Assembly (NCBI RefSeq): GCF_001468285.1 | Contig: NZ_LNSB01000048.1 | Span: 1-40,973, forward strand | Direction of reading: 5' to 3' | DNA: 40,973 bases | From: Sphingopyxis sp. HIX | GTDB taxonomy: Bacteria > Pseudomonadota > Alphaproteobacteria > Sphingomonadales > Sphingomonadaceae | Shown here: piece by piece, positions 17,213-24,973 of the stretch | How the letters are laid out: each line of letters begins with the position of its first letter | Numbering within the stretch: the first letter of the stretch is position 1 | Made by a program: the position numbers and the translations under genes | The notes under the pieces: generated by a model | Told to the model about the DNA's origin: nothing | The model's database searches: none | Seen by the model: the letters and a program-made list of their open reading frames with translations, nothing else

Positions 17213-18583
17213 TTACGGCCGGATCGGGCCCCAGCTGGGGTCCGACCCGTCGCCGGGCGTCGGCAGCCGGCGCATGTTCACCCCGGTCAGGTCGACCTGC
17301 CACAGGCTCGACTTGCCCTCGCGCCCGCGCGAGGTGCGGAAGAATTGCAGCACACGGCCGTTGGGCGACCAGGTCGGCGCCTCGTCCTGCCAGTCGTTGG
17401 TGAGCAATCGCTCGCCGCCGCCCGAGGGGGTCATCACCCCGACGCGGAATTCGCCGCCGCCCATCTTGGTGAAGGCAATGAGGTCCCCGCGCGGCGACCA
17501 TTCGGGGGTCGCATAGCGCCCGCCGCCGAAGCTGACGCGCTGCTGGTTCGACCCGTCGATGTTCATCGTATAGATTTGCTGGCCGCCCGAGCGATCGCTT
17601 TCGAAGACGATCTTCTTGCCGTCGGGCGAGAAGCTGCCGCCGACATCGATACCGGGATTGTTGGTCAGCCGCACCGGGGTGCCGCCCGATGCCGAGACGC
17701 GATAGATGTCGGTGTTGCCTGCGACCGCCATCGAAAAGAGGATCTGCGTCCCGTCGGGCGACCAGCGCGGCGCGAAGGTCGCGTTGCGGCTTTCGGTCAC
17801 CAGCTTTTGCGACCCCGCATCGACGTCGTAGATGAAGACGCGGACGCGGTCCTGCAAATAGCTCACATAGACGATCTTCTTGTAATCGGGCGAGAAGCGC
17901 GGGCTCAGCGCGAGCGCCTGGCCGTTGGTGATGAAGCGGTGGTTGCCGCCGTCACTGTCCATGATCGCGAGCCGCTTGATGCGGTTCCCCTTGGGGCCGC
18001 TCTCGGCGATGTACGCGACGCGGCTGTCGAAGAAGGGCGATTCGCCCGACAGGCGCGAATAGATGGCGTCGGCGCATTTATGCGCGGCGCGGCGCCAGTC
18101 GCCCGGCTGAATCTCGAACCCCTGGCGCACCAGCTCGCTGCCGAGCTGGGTGTCGTAGAGGTAGCAGCCTACGACCAGCCCGCCGGTGCCGCTCGCCCGC
18201 ACGAAACCGTGGACGACGTTTTCGGCGTCCTGCGCCTGCCAGTCGGCGAATCGCGGCGCGGTGACCTCGTTCATGGTGATCGCGCGGACGCTGCCGGGGC
18301 CGAGCGGCGCGTAGAGCCCGCTGCGCTCGAGGTCGGCGGCGATGACTTCGGCGATCTGGCGGCCGAGGCTGTCGGTGCGCAGCCCCGCGACGGTGGTCAC
18401 CGCCGGCGTCGCGAGCGCGGGGACGGCGATCACGGTGCGGTCCTGCGAGAGCTCACCTTCCACGGTTTCGCTGAGGCGTGGCGCGGGCGCCGGTGTTGAC
18501 GCTTCGGATGGCGTCTGGGCTGCGAGCGGCGCAGCGAAAGAGATCGAAAACGCCGTGGCGAGGAGGACTGTCTTTTTGGTCAT
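17213..18583 (-). CDS. tolB: Tol-Pal system beta-propeller protein TolB
   Basis: The product has 456 residues. A signal peptide (MTKKTVLLATAFSISFAAPLAAQ) leads into an N-terminal alpha/beta domain. A six-bladed beta-propeller of TolB repeats follows, recognisable in LSPRFSPDYKKIVYVSY, FAPRWSPDGTQILFSM, GGSFSPDGKKIVFESD, ATPEWSPRGDLIAFT and DEAPTWSPNGRVLQFFR. It is periplasmic and shuttles between Pal and TolA. AGAGG precedes the ATG, and the start is 2 bases from the end of tolA. Confidence 0.97.
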   Translation of the reverse strand: MTKKTVLLATAFSISFAAPLAAQTPSEASTPAPAPRLSETVEGELSQDRTVIAVPALATPAVTTVAGLRTDSLGRQIAEVIAADLERSGLYAPLGPGSVRAITMNEVTAPRFADWQAQDAENVVHGFVRASGTGGLVVGCYLYDTQLGSELVRQGFEIQPGDWRRAAHKCADAIYSRLSGESPFFDSRVAYIAESGPKGNRIKRLAIMDSDGGNHRFITNGQALALSPRFSPDYKKIVYVSYLQDRVRVFIYDVDAGSQKLVTESRNATFAPRWSPDGTQILFSMAVAGNTDIYRVSASGGTPVRLTNNPGIDVGGSFSPDGKKIVFESDRSGGQQIYTMNIDGSNQQRVSFGGGRYATPEWSPRGDLIAFTKMGGGEFRVGVMTPSGGGERLLTNDWQDEAPTWSPNGRVLQFFRTSRGREGKSSLWQVDLTGVNMRRLPTPGDGSDPSWGPIRP

Positions 18584-18585
18584 AA

Positions 18586-19410
18586 TTACCTCTTGAAGAA
18601 AGTCAGCTCGGCTTCTTTCCAGAAGCTGTAGCTATCATCGGGAAGCTCGGTGAACGGAGCTGCGAGTTCGACGGCGCGCTTGGCACATTCTTGGTGACGT
18701 GCGACCTGAAACTGATTGCTTTCATTCTGCCCGGTCGTGACCACACTCGTAAACCCGGCGAGAGCGCCCGACGGTGTGAGTTTGAACTCAACCTTGGTCC
18801 GCAACAGATTCACGTCGAGGCCGGAGACCTTGCAACCGTTCCACTTCGGCCGAACCTTGGCATTGATGCTGGCATCGATGGACTGGCGCACCTCGGCGGC
18901 GGTCTTCGCGGCGGGAGCGCCCTTGCTCGGCGACTTGGTCGGCTCGCGGCCCAGCCCGTCGACGATGCCGTCGAGCCGTCCGGTCGGGCGGACGCCCGCC
19001 TTTTTGGTCGGCGTCTTGGGGGCGGCCTTGGGCGCCGCTTTCTGCACCGCGGGCGGCACCTTTTTCGCCGGGGGCGGGGTTTTCGGGCGAGCGACCTGCT
19101 TGGGCGTCGGAGCCGGGGTCGGGCGCACGACGGGTTCGGGCAGCGGCGGGGTCGGCTGCGGCTCGGGCGCGGCGATATCGACCGCATCCTCCTCGCCCAG
19201 CCGCGCCGCGGGGGGCGTGTCGCTGATCACCGGTGCGCTCGACTCGGCCGCGGTCTCGGCGACCAGGTCGACCTCCATCGGCGGATTGTCGAAGCGCCGC
19301 TCGCCGGCGGTCCATTGCACCGAGAGCAGCCCGATGATCAGGACGTGCGCGACCACCGCGATGGCGATGCCGCGTGCTTCGTTGCCGGAGACTGCCCGTG
19401 TTGCCGCCAT
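18586..19410 (-). CDS. tolA: TolA-like energy-transducing protein
   Basis: The product has 274 residues. It has one N-terminal membrane helix (IAIAVVAHVLIIGLLSVQW), then a long Pro/Lys/Ala-rich periplasmic spacer (about 75-165). A small globular C-terminal domain (SINAKVRPKWNGCKVSGLDVNLLRTKVEF) of the TonB/TolA type ends FWKEAELTFFKR. It transmits proton-motive-force energy from TolQR to Pal/TolB. The shortness and low complexity of the spacer are usual for alphaproteobacteria. The order between tolR and tolB supports the call. Confidence 0.93.
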   Translation of the reverse strand: MAATRAVSGNEARGIAIAVVAHVLIIGLLSVQWTAGERRFDNPPMEVDLVAETAAESSAPVISDTPPAARLGEEDAVDIAAPEPQPTPPLPEPVVRPTPAPTPKQVARPKTPPPAKKVPPAVQKAAPKAAPKTPTKKAGVRPTGRLDGIVDGLGREPTKSPSKGAPAAKTAAEVRQSIDASINAKVRPKWNGCKVSGLDVNLLRTKVEFKLTPSGALAGFTSVVTTGQNESNQFQVARHQECAKRAVELAAPFTELPDDSYSFWKEAELTFFKR

Positions 19411-19419
19411 GATGTCAGC

Positions 19420-19943
<524 letters not shown>

Positions 19944-19944
<1 letters not shown>

Positions 19945-20642
19945 CAGGCTTCGAGCTCGAGCTCGCGACTGAAGGTCGCGTGCAGCCCGTCGGCGAAGCG
20001 GCCGAGGCGCGATTCGAGGCGGTTCAGCCGCTGCGAGAAGCTGTTGTAGGCGATCACCGCGGGGATCGCGGCGAAGAGCCCGATGGCGGTCGCGAACAAG
20101 GCCTCGGCGATGCCCGGCGCGACGACGTCGAGGCTGCTCTTGTTCTGCGCCGCGATCTCGGTGAAGGCGCGCATGATGCCCCAGACGGTGCCGAACAGTC
20201 CCACGAAAGGCGCGACCGATCCGATCGTCGCGAGCGTGCCGATCTTCTCGGCCAGCCGGTCGACCTCGCCCGCCAGCGCGGCGTTCATCGCGATGCCCAG
20301 CCGCTCGCGCGTGCCGTCGCGGTCGATCGCCTTGCCCTTGGTCGAGCGGCGCCATTCGCTGATCCCCGCGGCGAGCACCTTGGCGCTCGGCAGTTCCTCG
20401 GCGCTGTTCTTGTCATAGAATTTGTCGATATTGTCGGCGCGCCAGAAATCGCGCTCGAAGCGCTCCGAATCGCGCATCAGCTTGCCGACGCCGCGGCCAT
20501 GGGTGGCGATCACCGTCCAGACATAGATGGACGCGAGCAGCAGCCCGATCATCACGCCCTTGACGACCCAGTCGGCCTGGAGGAACAGCGCGATCGGCGA
20601 CAGCGTCGCCGCGTCGGCGGCCAGCGAGATATTGTCTAGCAA
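19944..20642 (-). CDS. tolQ: Tol-Pal system protein TolQ
   Basis: The product has 232 residues of the MotA/TolQ/ExbB family. Three membrane helices are visible (VVKGVMIGLLLASIYVWTVI, TLATIGSVAPFVGLFGTVWG, LFATAIGLFAAIPAVIAYN). The predicted start is TTG at 20642, which overlaps the end of ybgC by 7 bases. GGAGAG lies eight bases upstream of this TTG and no closer ATG is in frame, so the rare start is well supported and implies coupling to ybgC with reduced initiation. Confidence 0.95.
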
Positions 20643-21115
20643 GGGATATTCTCTCCATTCATGACGGCGGTGAAGCGCTGGACCCAGTCGAGGGGCTGGC
20701 GGCGGGGACGGCCTTCGGGGGACAGGAAGGCCGCGGTGACCCGGCCCTCGGTAAGCGTTTCGGAGCTGAACGCATCCTGACCGCGAAGGATGCGCTGCGC
20801 GATGATCACGCTGGCGCCGCGCACCGCCTCGACGGTGCTGACGACGAGCAGGTCGTCGTCGAGCTTCGCGGGGCTCCTGTATTTGATGCTGAGGTCGGTG
20901 ACCGCCCAGGCGCCTTCGCCGGCCTCCATTGCGCTCCGCTGGTCGATGCCCGCCAGGCGCAGCATGTCCGAGCGTGCGCGCTCCATATAGCGCAGGTAAT
21001 TGGCGTGGTAGACGATGCCCGACAGGTCGGTATCCTCGAAATAGACGCGCGCCCGATAATGATGCGCGGCCCCGACAAAGGCGCCGGGGACGAAGGGGGG
21101 CGGGGCGTCGCTCAT
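20636..21115 (-). CDS. ybgC: Tol-Pal associated acyl-CoA thioesterase YbgC
   Basis: The product has 159 residues with a single hotdog fold. The active-site motif is VYFEDTDLSGIVYHANYLRYMERAR, with the catalytic Asp of the YbgC/4HBT family. It hydrolyses acyl-CoA thioesters and is the usual first gene of tol operons. The ATG at 21115 (MSDAPPPF) gives the family's normal length; the frame stays open upstream, but that part resembles no family sequence. Confidence 0.94.
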   Translation of the reverse strand: MSDAPPPFVPGAFVGAAHHYRARVYFEDTDLSGIVYHANYLRYMERARSDMLRLAGIDQRSAMEAGEGAWAVTDLSIKYRSPAKLDDDLLVVSTVEAVRGASVIIAQRILRGQDAFSSETLTEGRVTAAFLSPEGRPRRQPLDWVQRFTAVMNGENIPC

Positions 21116-21216
21116 CGGGTTAACCGATAGCGATGCTTCGACTCGTCGCAAACCCCTGATCAACGGTTCGTCGCACGACAGCGCCGGTTGGTGGAATGAA
21201 AGGCGCAGATTTCCGC

Positions 21217-22245
21217 CTATTTTCCTTGGTCGAAAAGTCCGTCCTGCGATCCCGCGGGGGGATTGAGCCCCAGATGCTTCCACGCGCTGGGGTTGAGCGT
21301 GCGCCCGCGCGCGGTGCGCGCGATGAGGCCGATCTGGAGCAGATAGGGCTCGATGACGTCCTCGATCGTGTCGCGCGGCTCGCTGAGTCCCGCCGCCATC
21401 GTCTCGACCCCGACGGGGCCGCCGCGGTAGATGTCGGCGATCATGGTGAGGTAGCGCCGGTCCATCGCATCGAGCCCGAGTGCATCGACCTCGAGCCGGT
21501 TGAGCGCGGCGTCGGCCGCCTTGGCATCGACGATGGTATGCCCCGCGACCGTCGCGAAGTCGCGCACGCGGCGGAGCAGCCGGCCGGCGATGCGCGGGGT
21601 GCCGCGCGCGCGCCGCGCGATCTCGAGCGCCCCGTCGGGGGCGATCGCGAGCCCGAGCAGCCGCGCGGCGCGGCTGATCACCTGCTCGAGCTCGCCGTGG
21701 GTATAGAAATTGAGCCGCACCGGGATGCCGAAGCGGTCGCGCAGCGGCGTCGTCAGCAGCCCCTGCCGCGTCGTCGCGCCGACGAGGGTGAATTTGGGAA
21801 GGTCGATGCGCACGCTGCGCGCCGACGGCCCCTCGCCGATCATGATGTCGAGCGCGCGGTCCTCCATCGCGGGATAGAGGATCTCCTCGACCGCGGGCGA
21901 CAGCCGGTGGATCTCGTCGATGAAGAGGACGTCGCCATCCTCGAGGTTGGTGAGCAGTGCGGCGAGATCGCCCGCCTTGGCGATCACCGGGCCACTGGTC
22001 GAACGGAAGCCGACGCCCAGCTCGCGCGCGACGATCTGCGCGAGCGTCGTCTTGCCCAGCCCCGGCGGTCCGAAAAAGAGCACATGGTCGAGCGCATCGC
22101 CGCGCGCCTTCGCGGCCTCGACGAAGATGCGCAGATTCTCGCGCGCCGCCGCCTGCCCGACGAATTCGGTGAGCGACTTCGGCCGCAGCGCGGCGTCGGC
22201 GTCCTCGGGGGTGCGGTGCGGGGTGGTGAGGGCCGGCTCAGTCAT
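21217..22245 (-). CDS. ruvB: Holliday junction branch migration ATPase RuvB
   Basis: The product has 342 residues. The AAA+ core has Walker A GPPGLGKTT at 59-67, Walker B with DEIH at 110-113, and the sensor and arginine-finger region (GATTRQGLLTTPLRDRFGI). A winged-helix DNA-binding domain ends the protein (LLQIGLIARTARGRTLNPSAWKHLGL). It drives branch migration with RuvA. It is separated from ruvA by three inserted genes, unlike the usual ruvC-ruvA-ruvB order. The first 8 bases overlap the 3' end of the upstream GFA-family gene. Confidence 0.98.
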   Translation of the reverse strand: MTEPALTTPHRTPEDADAALRPKSLTEFVGQAAARENLRIFVEAAKARGDALDHVLFFGPPGLGKTTLAQIVARELGVGFRSTSGPVIAKAGDLAALLTNLEDGDVLFIDEIHRLSPAVEEILYPAMEDRALDIMIGEGPSARSVRIDLPKFTLVGATTRQGLLTTPLRDRFGIPVRLNFYTHGELEQVISRAARLLGLAIAPDGALEIARRARGTPRIAGRLLRRVRDFATVAGHTIVDAKAADAALNRLEVDALGLDAMDRRYLTMIADIYRGGPVGVETMAAGLSEPRDTIEDVIEPYLLQIGLIARTARGRTLNPSAWKHLGLNPPAGSQDGLFDQGK

Positions 22246-22639
22246 AATGGTCTATTGCCTCGCCGGTGATCGAAACCCAAGGCTCCTTGCGTTCCTCATA
22301 GACCGAATATTCGGGGACGAAGCCGTGGCCGGGCTCGAAATTGCCGATCGGCACGGCATAGGCGTCGTGATAGGGCCGCGCGCGGTACCAGACGTGCGAA
22401 CCGCAGGTGGGGCAGAAGAAGAAGTCGGCGGTGTTGCCGCTCTCGCCGGTGTACTGCCACATCTTCGCCTCGCCCTCGGTGCGAACCTGCTCTTCGGGGA
22501 ACCGCGTCTGCGCCGCAAAGGCGCTGCCGCTCCGCGCCTTGCACTCGCGGCAGTGGCACACCGACACGCGGATCGGCTCGCCCGAGCAGGCGATGCGGAG
22601 CTGGCCGCAGCGACACGAGGCGTGGCGGGTGGTGGTCAT
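22238..22639 (-). CDS. GFA/CENP-V family zinc-binding protein
   Basis: The product has 133 residues. The zinc-ligand cysteines are in SCRCGQ, CHCRECKARSG and CPTCGSHVWYR, the pattern of the glutathione-dependent formaldehyde-activating enzyme (GFA)/CENP-V fold. Members of this family vary in function and many have no demonstrated activity on formaldehyde, so no substrate is assigned. It overlaps ruvB by 8 bases and is probably cotranscribed with it. Confidence 0.85.
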   Translation of the reverse strand: MTTTRHASCRCGQLRIACSGEPIRVSVCHCRECKARSGSAFAAQTRFPEEQVRTEGEAKMWQYTGESGNTADFFFCPTCGSHVWYRARPYHDAYAVPIGNFEPGHGFVPEYSVYEERKEPWVSITGEAIDHYD

Positions 22640-22724
22640 TCTGATGCTGCCTCAGTCGTAGCCCGGGAGCCGGGTTCGAAACCTGTATTCAGTGGGCAAC
22701 CGCGTTTGCTGATGCGGATTCGCC

Positions 22725-23102
22725 TTACTGCTCGCTGACATTATTCTGTATTTCATCCCATAGCTTCTTCCGACCGGCCGAAGTCATTCTTGCGAGAGCG
22801 GCGAACGCGAATGCTAAGAGAAATGTTATTGGCCCAACATAATAGTAGGCGACCTCTCCAGCGGGCGTCAGCTTATCGTAGAAAACAGAGTTAGTGTAAA
22901 TTCCAATGCCGGAACTAAATAAGAAAGAAGATATGGAGACAAATATCGTAGATTGAGAATTCATTGTAGTCAAGTTCTGAAGCTCGCTATCATTTATTGC
23001 GAACAATTTCATATTTCTACTTGTGTAAACAGGAGTAACGCTAGCTCCTGAATTGTTTGATGTTGCTATCACTTGATTGTTGGGGAGCTTGTTGCTATCC
23101 AT
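22725..23102 (-). CDS. Low-GC two-helix membrane protein of unknown function (cargo gene 2)
   Basis: The product has 125 residues from the ATG at 23102 (MDSNKLPNNQ), preceded by GAGGGAG about nine bases upstream. A polar N-terminus of about 45 residues is followed by two membrane helices (STIFVSISSFLFSSGIGIY and YYYVGPITFLLAFAFAALARM) and a short charged tail. I recognise no family. Codon use and base composition are unlike the neighbours: bases 22921-22980 contain only 19 G/C of 60. It overlaps the gene upstream of it by 8 bases, so the two are made together. The two-helix hairpin with a soluble partner recalls membrane effectors of small defence or toxin systems, which is only an analogy. 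Confidence 0.7.
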   Translation of the reverse strand: MDSNKLPNNQVIATSNNSGASVTPVYTSRNMKLFAINDSELQNLTTMNSQSTIFVSISSFLFSSGIGIYTNSVFYDKLTPAGEVAYYYVGPITFLLAFAFAALARMTSAGRKKLWDEIQNNVSEQ

Positions 23103-23472
23103 TGATGTTTTCTCCCTCAAGTATCGTAAAATTTACAATCCTTTTTCCATTTTTGCCACTTCCAACTTCAAGTGATGAAATGTGAAGATATACTTTTTTA
23201 TTATTCCTATTGGCTACATATAGTTTCACAGAATTGGTTACTGTCTCAGATCCGGAAACATTTATCATTTCAACCATGTGAACATTCCCATCTCCAGGAT
23301 AGTTTTTTACTGAGGAATCTTTTCCTGGAACCTCTTTGAAGTATATCCTCAATTCGTACGCGCCATCAAACGTACCGAATGGCTTCATGGATATGTGGTC
23401 ATTGATCTCTGTGACTAAACTCCCACTCAGAAGAACTTTCGATCCTGAGACATATATTTCGGAGTTTTCCAT
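23095..23472 (-). CDS. Low-GC small soluble protein of unknown function (cargo gene 1)
   Basis: The product has 125 residues from ATG 23472 (MENSEIYVSG), which has GGGGA five bases upstream; ATG 23484 is in frame but lacks a ribosome-binding site. The protein is rich in beta-prone stretches (EIYVSGSKVLLSGSLVTEI, SVKLYVANRNNKKVYLHISSLEVG) with no signal peptide or Cys. The pattern vaguely recalls small beta-sandwich proteins such as DUF6864, from memory and unverified. It starts within a few bases of the ruvA stop and overlaps the membrane-protein gene downstream by 8 bases, so it is translationally coupled to it. Its AT-rich composition marks it as acquired. Confidence 0.68.
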   Translation of the reverse strand: MENSEIYVSGSKVLLSGSLVTEINDHISMKPFGTFDGAYELRIYFKEVPGKDSSVKNYPGDGNVHMVEMINVSGSETVTNSVKLYVANRNNKKVYLHISSLEVGSGKNGKRIVNFTILEGENING

Positions 23473-23485
23473 ATTATTCCCCATT

Positions 23486-24085
23486 TTATCTGTTGATATT
23501 TTTCAGAGATTCTCTGATAACGGCATCAAGGCTCGCGCCCGCGCCCAGTTCCTCGCTCGCCGCCGCGACCGCGGCGCTTGCTTCGCCGGGTTTGAAGCCG
23601 AGGCCGGTGAGCGCGGTGACGGCGTCGCCGAGGGGGCCGGATGTGGCTCCCCGGGTAGGATTCGAACCTATGGCCCCGGCGAACACACCCGCCTTGTCTT
23701 TAAGCTCATGCGTGATCCGCTGCGCCAGTTTCGGCCCGACGCCGTTGGCGCGCGCGATCATCGCGCTGTCGCCGCTCGCGAGCGCGCGTTGCAGGTCGCC
23801 GATCTCCAGTGCCGAGAGGATCGCGAGCGCGACCTTCGCGCCGACGCCCTGGACGCTGGTGAGCAGGCGGAACCAGTCGCGTTCCTCGGCGCGCGCGAAG
23901 CCGAGCAGGCGCAGGAAATCCTCGCCCACGAGCATTTCGGTGTGGATGGTGACCTCGCCGCCGACCGCGCCGAGCGCATCGAGGGTGCGCGCCGACGCCT
24001 CGACCAGATAGCCGACGCCGCCGACGTCGATCACCGCATGGCCTGCGCCGCTGCTGTCGAGCCGTCCGGTGAGTTTCGCGATCAT
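23486..24085 (-). CDS. ruvA: Holliday junction DNA helicase subunit RuvA, with altered linker and C-terminus
   Basis: The product has 199 residues. The OB-fold domain I (MIAKLTGRLDSSGAGHAVIDVGG) and helix-hairpin-helix domain II (LTSVQGVGAKVALAILSAL, RANGVGPKLAQRITHELKDK) are normal. The flexible linker (about 133-150) contains IGSNPTRGAT, which is encoded by a sequence matching a tRNA 3' end. Domain III (GDAVTALTGLGFKPGEASAAV) is intact. The last residues, KNINR, are AT-rich and adjoin the low-GC cargo, suggesting that the insertion replaced the original tail. RuvA binds four-way junctions and loads RuvB. Confidence 0.96.
   Translation of the reverse strand: MIAKLTGRLDSSGAGHAVIDVGGVGYLVEASARTLDALGAVGGEVTIHTEMLVGEDFLRLLGFARAEERDWFRLLTSVQGVGAKVALAILSALEIGDLQRALASGDSAMIARANGVGPKLAQRITHELKDKAGVFAGAIGSNPTRGATSGPLGDAVTALTGLGFKPGEASAAVAAASEELGAGASLDAVIRESLKNINR
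23644..23670 (-). other. tRNA 3'-end-like sequence (T-arm plus acceptor and CCA) inside ruvA
   Basis: Read on the minus strand, TAGG-TTCGAAT-CCTA forms a T-stem and 7-base T-loop, followed by CCCGGGGA, discriminator G and CCA. This is the exact layout of tRNA positions 50-76. From memory it closely resembles the 3' end of alphaproteobacterial tRNA-Asn. No D-arm, anticodon arm or 5' acceptor strand is present, so it is a fragment, read here as RuvA codons 139-148. Confidence 0.7.
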
Positions 24086-24137
24086 GTCGCCGTGCTAGCG
24101 TGATGGGAATGAAAAGGGAACAGGGAAGGAAAAAGGG

Positions 24138-24382
24138 TCTCACGCAAAGGCGCAAAGGCACAAAGAAGGAAGAGAAGAATATTCTCACACAAAGACACGA
24201 AGAGGGCGATTTTGCGCACCGGCGAAGCGTTCTCAGCCTGAGCTTCGCCTTTTAAGGCCGGACGAAGTCCGGCAGGATCTCAAGCGACCGTTGGCGAAGA
24301 CGCGACGCCGCTGCCACAGCCAACATCTTTGTGTCTTTGTGTGAAATTTATCTTCTTTGCGCCTTTGCGCCTTTGCGTGAGA
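24138..24382. repeat. Nested 245-bp inverted repeat between ruvC and ruvA
   Basis: Outer arms 24138-24168 and 24352-24382 are 31-base reverse complements with one mismatch (TCTCACGCAAAGGCGC type). Inner arms at about 24182-24202 and 24327-24346 are a diverged second copy (CACACAAAGACAC type). The centre holds GGCGAAGC...GCTTCGCC and the hairpin GCCGGAC-GAA-GTCCGGC. The region has no gene and fills almost the whole 302-base ruvC-ruvA interval. It resembles dispersed CTTTGCG-rich palindromes seen in other bacteria. Confidence 0.8.
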
Positions 24383-24387
24383 TTTTT

Positions 24388-24861
24388 TTAAACGCGCGGC
24401 CGATGGTTTGCATGGCAAATCGCGACTGCCAGCGCATCCGCCGCGTCGGGGCCCGTGACCTTCGCGCCGGGGAGCAGGATGCGCAGCATCGCCTGCACTT
24501 GCTCCTTCGCCGCACCGCCAGTGCCGACGATCGCCTTCTTGACGAGGCGCGGGGCATATTCGGCGACGCGCAGCCCGCCGCGCGCGCAGGCGAGCAATGC
24601 GACGCCGCGCGCGTGCGCGAGCTTCAGCGTCGATTGCGGATTGTCGTTGACGAAGACCTCCTCGACCGCGGCGTGGGTCGGGGCGTGGTCAGCGAGCACC
24701 GCGGCGAGCACGGTGTCGAGATGGGCGAGCCGCTCGGGCAAGGGTGCCTTGGCGTCGGTCTTGATCTGGCCGTTGGCGACATGGCTGATCCGGCTGCCCT
24801 CGACGCGGATCACGCCCCAGCCGGTGCAGCTGAGCGACGGGTCGAGGCCGAGGATGATCAT
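24388..24861 (-). CDS. ruvC: Holliday junction resolvase RuvC
   Basis: The product has 157 residues from ATG 24861 (MIILGLDPSL). The four acidic catalytic residues are visible: Asp7, Glu67 or Glu68 (AAVEEVF), Asp139 and Asp142 (GPDAADALAVAICH). It cuts Holliday junctions processed by RuvAB. The GGGGAGGGG that serves as its ribosome-binding site, nine bases upstream, is the inner arm of the palindromic repeat at 24871-24965. The frame is open further upstream, through the repeat, but that extension is not family-like. Confidence 0.96.
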   Translation of the reverse strand: MIILGLDPSLSCTGWGVIRVEGSRISHVANGQIKTDAKAPLPERLAHLDTVLAAVLADHAPTHAAVEEVFVNDNPQSTLKLAHARGVALLACARGGLRVAEYAPRLVKKAIVGTGGAAKEQVQAMLRILLPGAKVTGPDAADALAVAICHANHRPRV

Positions 24862-24870
24862 GGCTGAAAG

Positions 24871-24965
24871 CCCCTCCCCTTCAGGGGAGGGGTTGGGGTG
24901 GGGGCTGTCGAGGTAGCGCGAGGCCGCTGGCCCCCACCCCCGACCCCTCCCCTGAAGGGGAGGGG
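24871..24965. repeat. Palindromic repeat pair between yebC and ruvC
   Basis: Two perfect 9-bp hairpins, CCCCTCCCC-TTCA-GGGGAGGGG at 24871-24892 and CCCCTCCCC-TGAA-GGGGAGGGG at 24944-24965, are inverted copies. Each is extended inward by a G-rich (or C-rich) stretch of about 13 bases. The spacer is about 25 bases. It fills the yebC-ruvC gap almost exactly and shares its sequence with the element at 4243-4366. Confidence 0.85.
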
Positions 24966-24973
24966 AGACATAC

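Noticed and set aside
22657..22700. GGTTCGAAACC at the other edge of the low-GC cargo as a second att site
   Set aside because: It has a T-arm-like core, but it is in the opposite orientation to the ruvA fragment and lacks an acceptor strand or CCA, so it is not a direct repeat that integration would leave.
23644..23670. A functional tRNA gene inside ruvA
   Set aside because: Only the T-arm and acceptor 3' strand are present; there is no anticodon arm, D-arm or 5' acceptor strand.
24375..24390. Hairpin arm plus seven T residues as a ruvC terminator
   Set aside because: The T-run is on the plus strand; the ruv genes are on the minus strand, where it reads as A residues.
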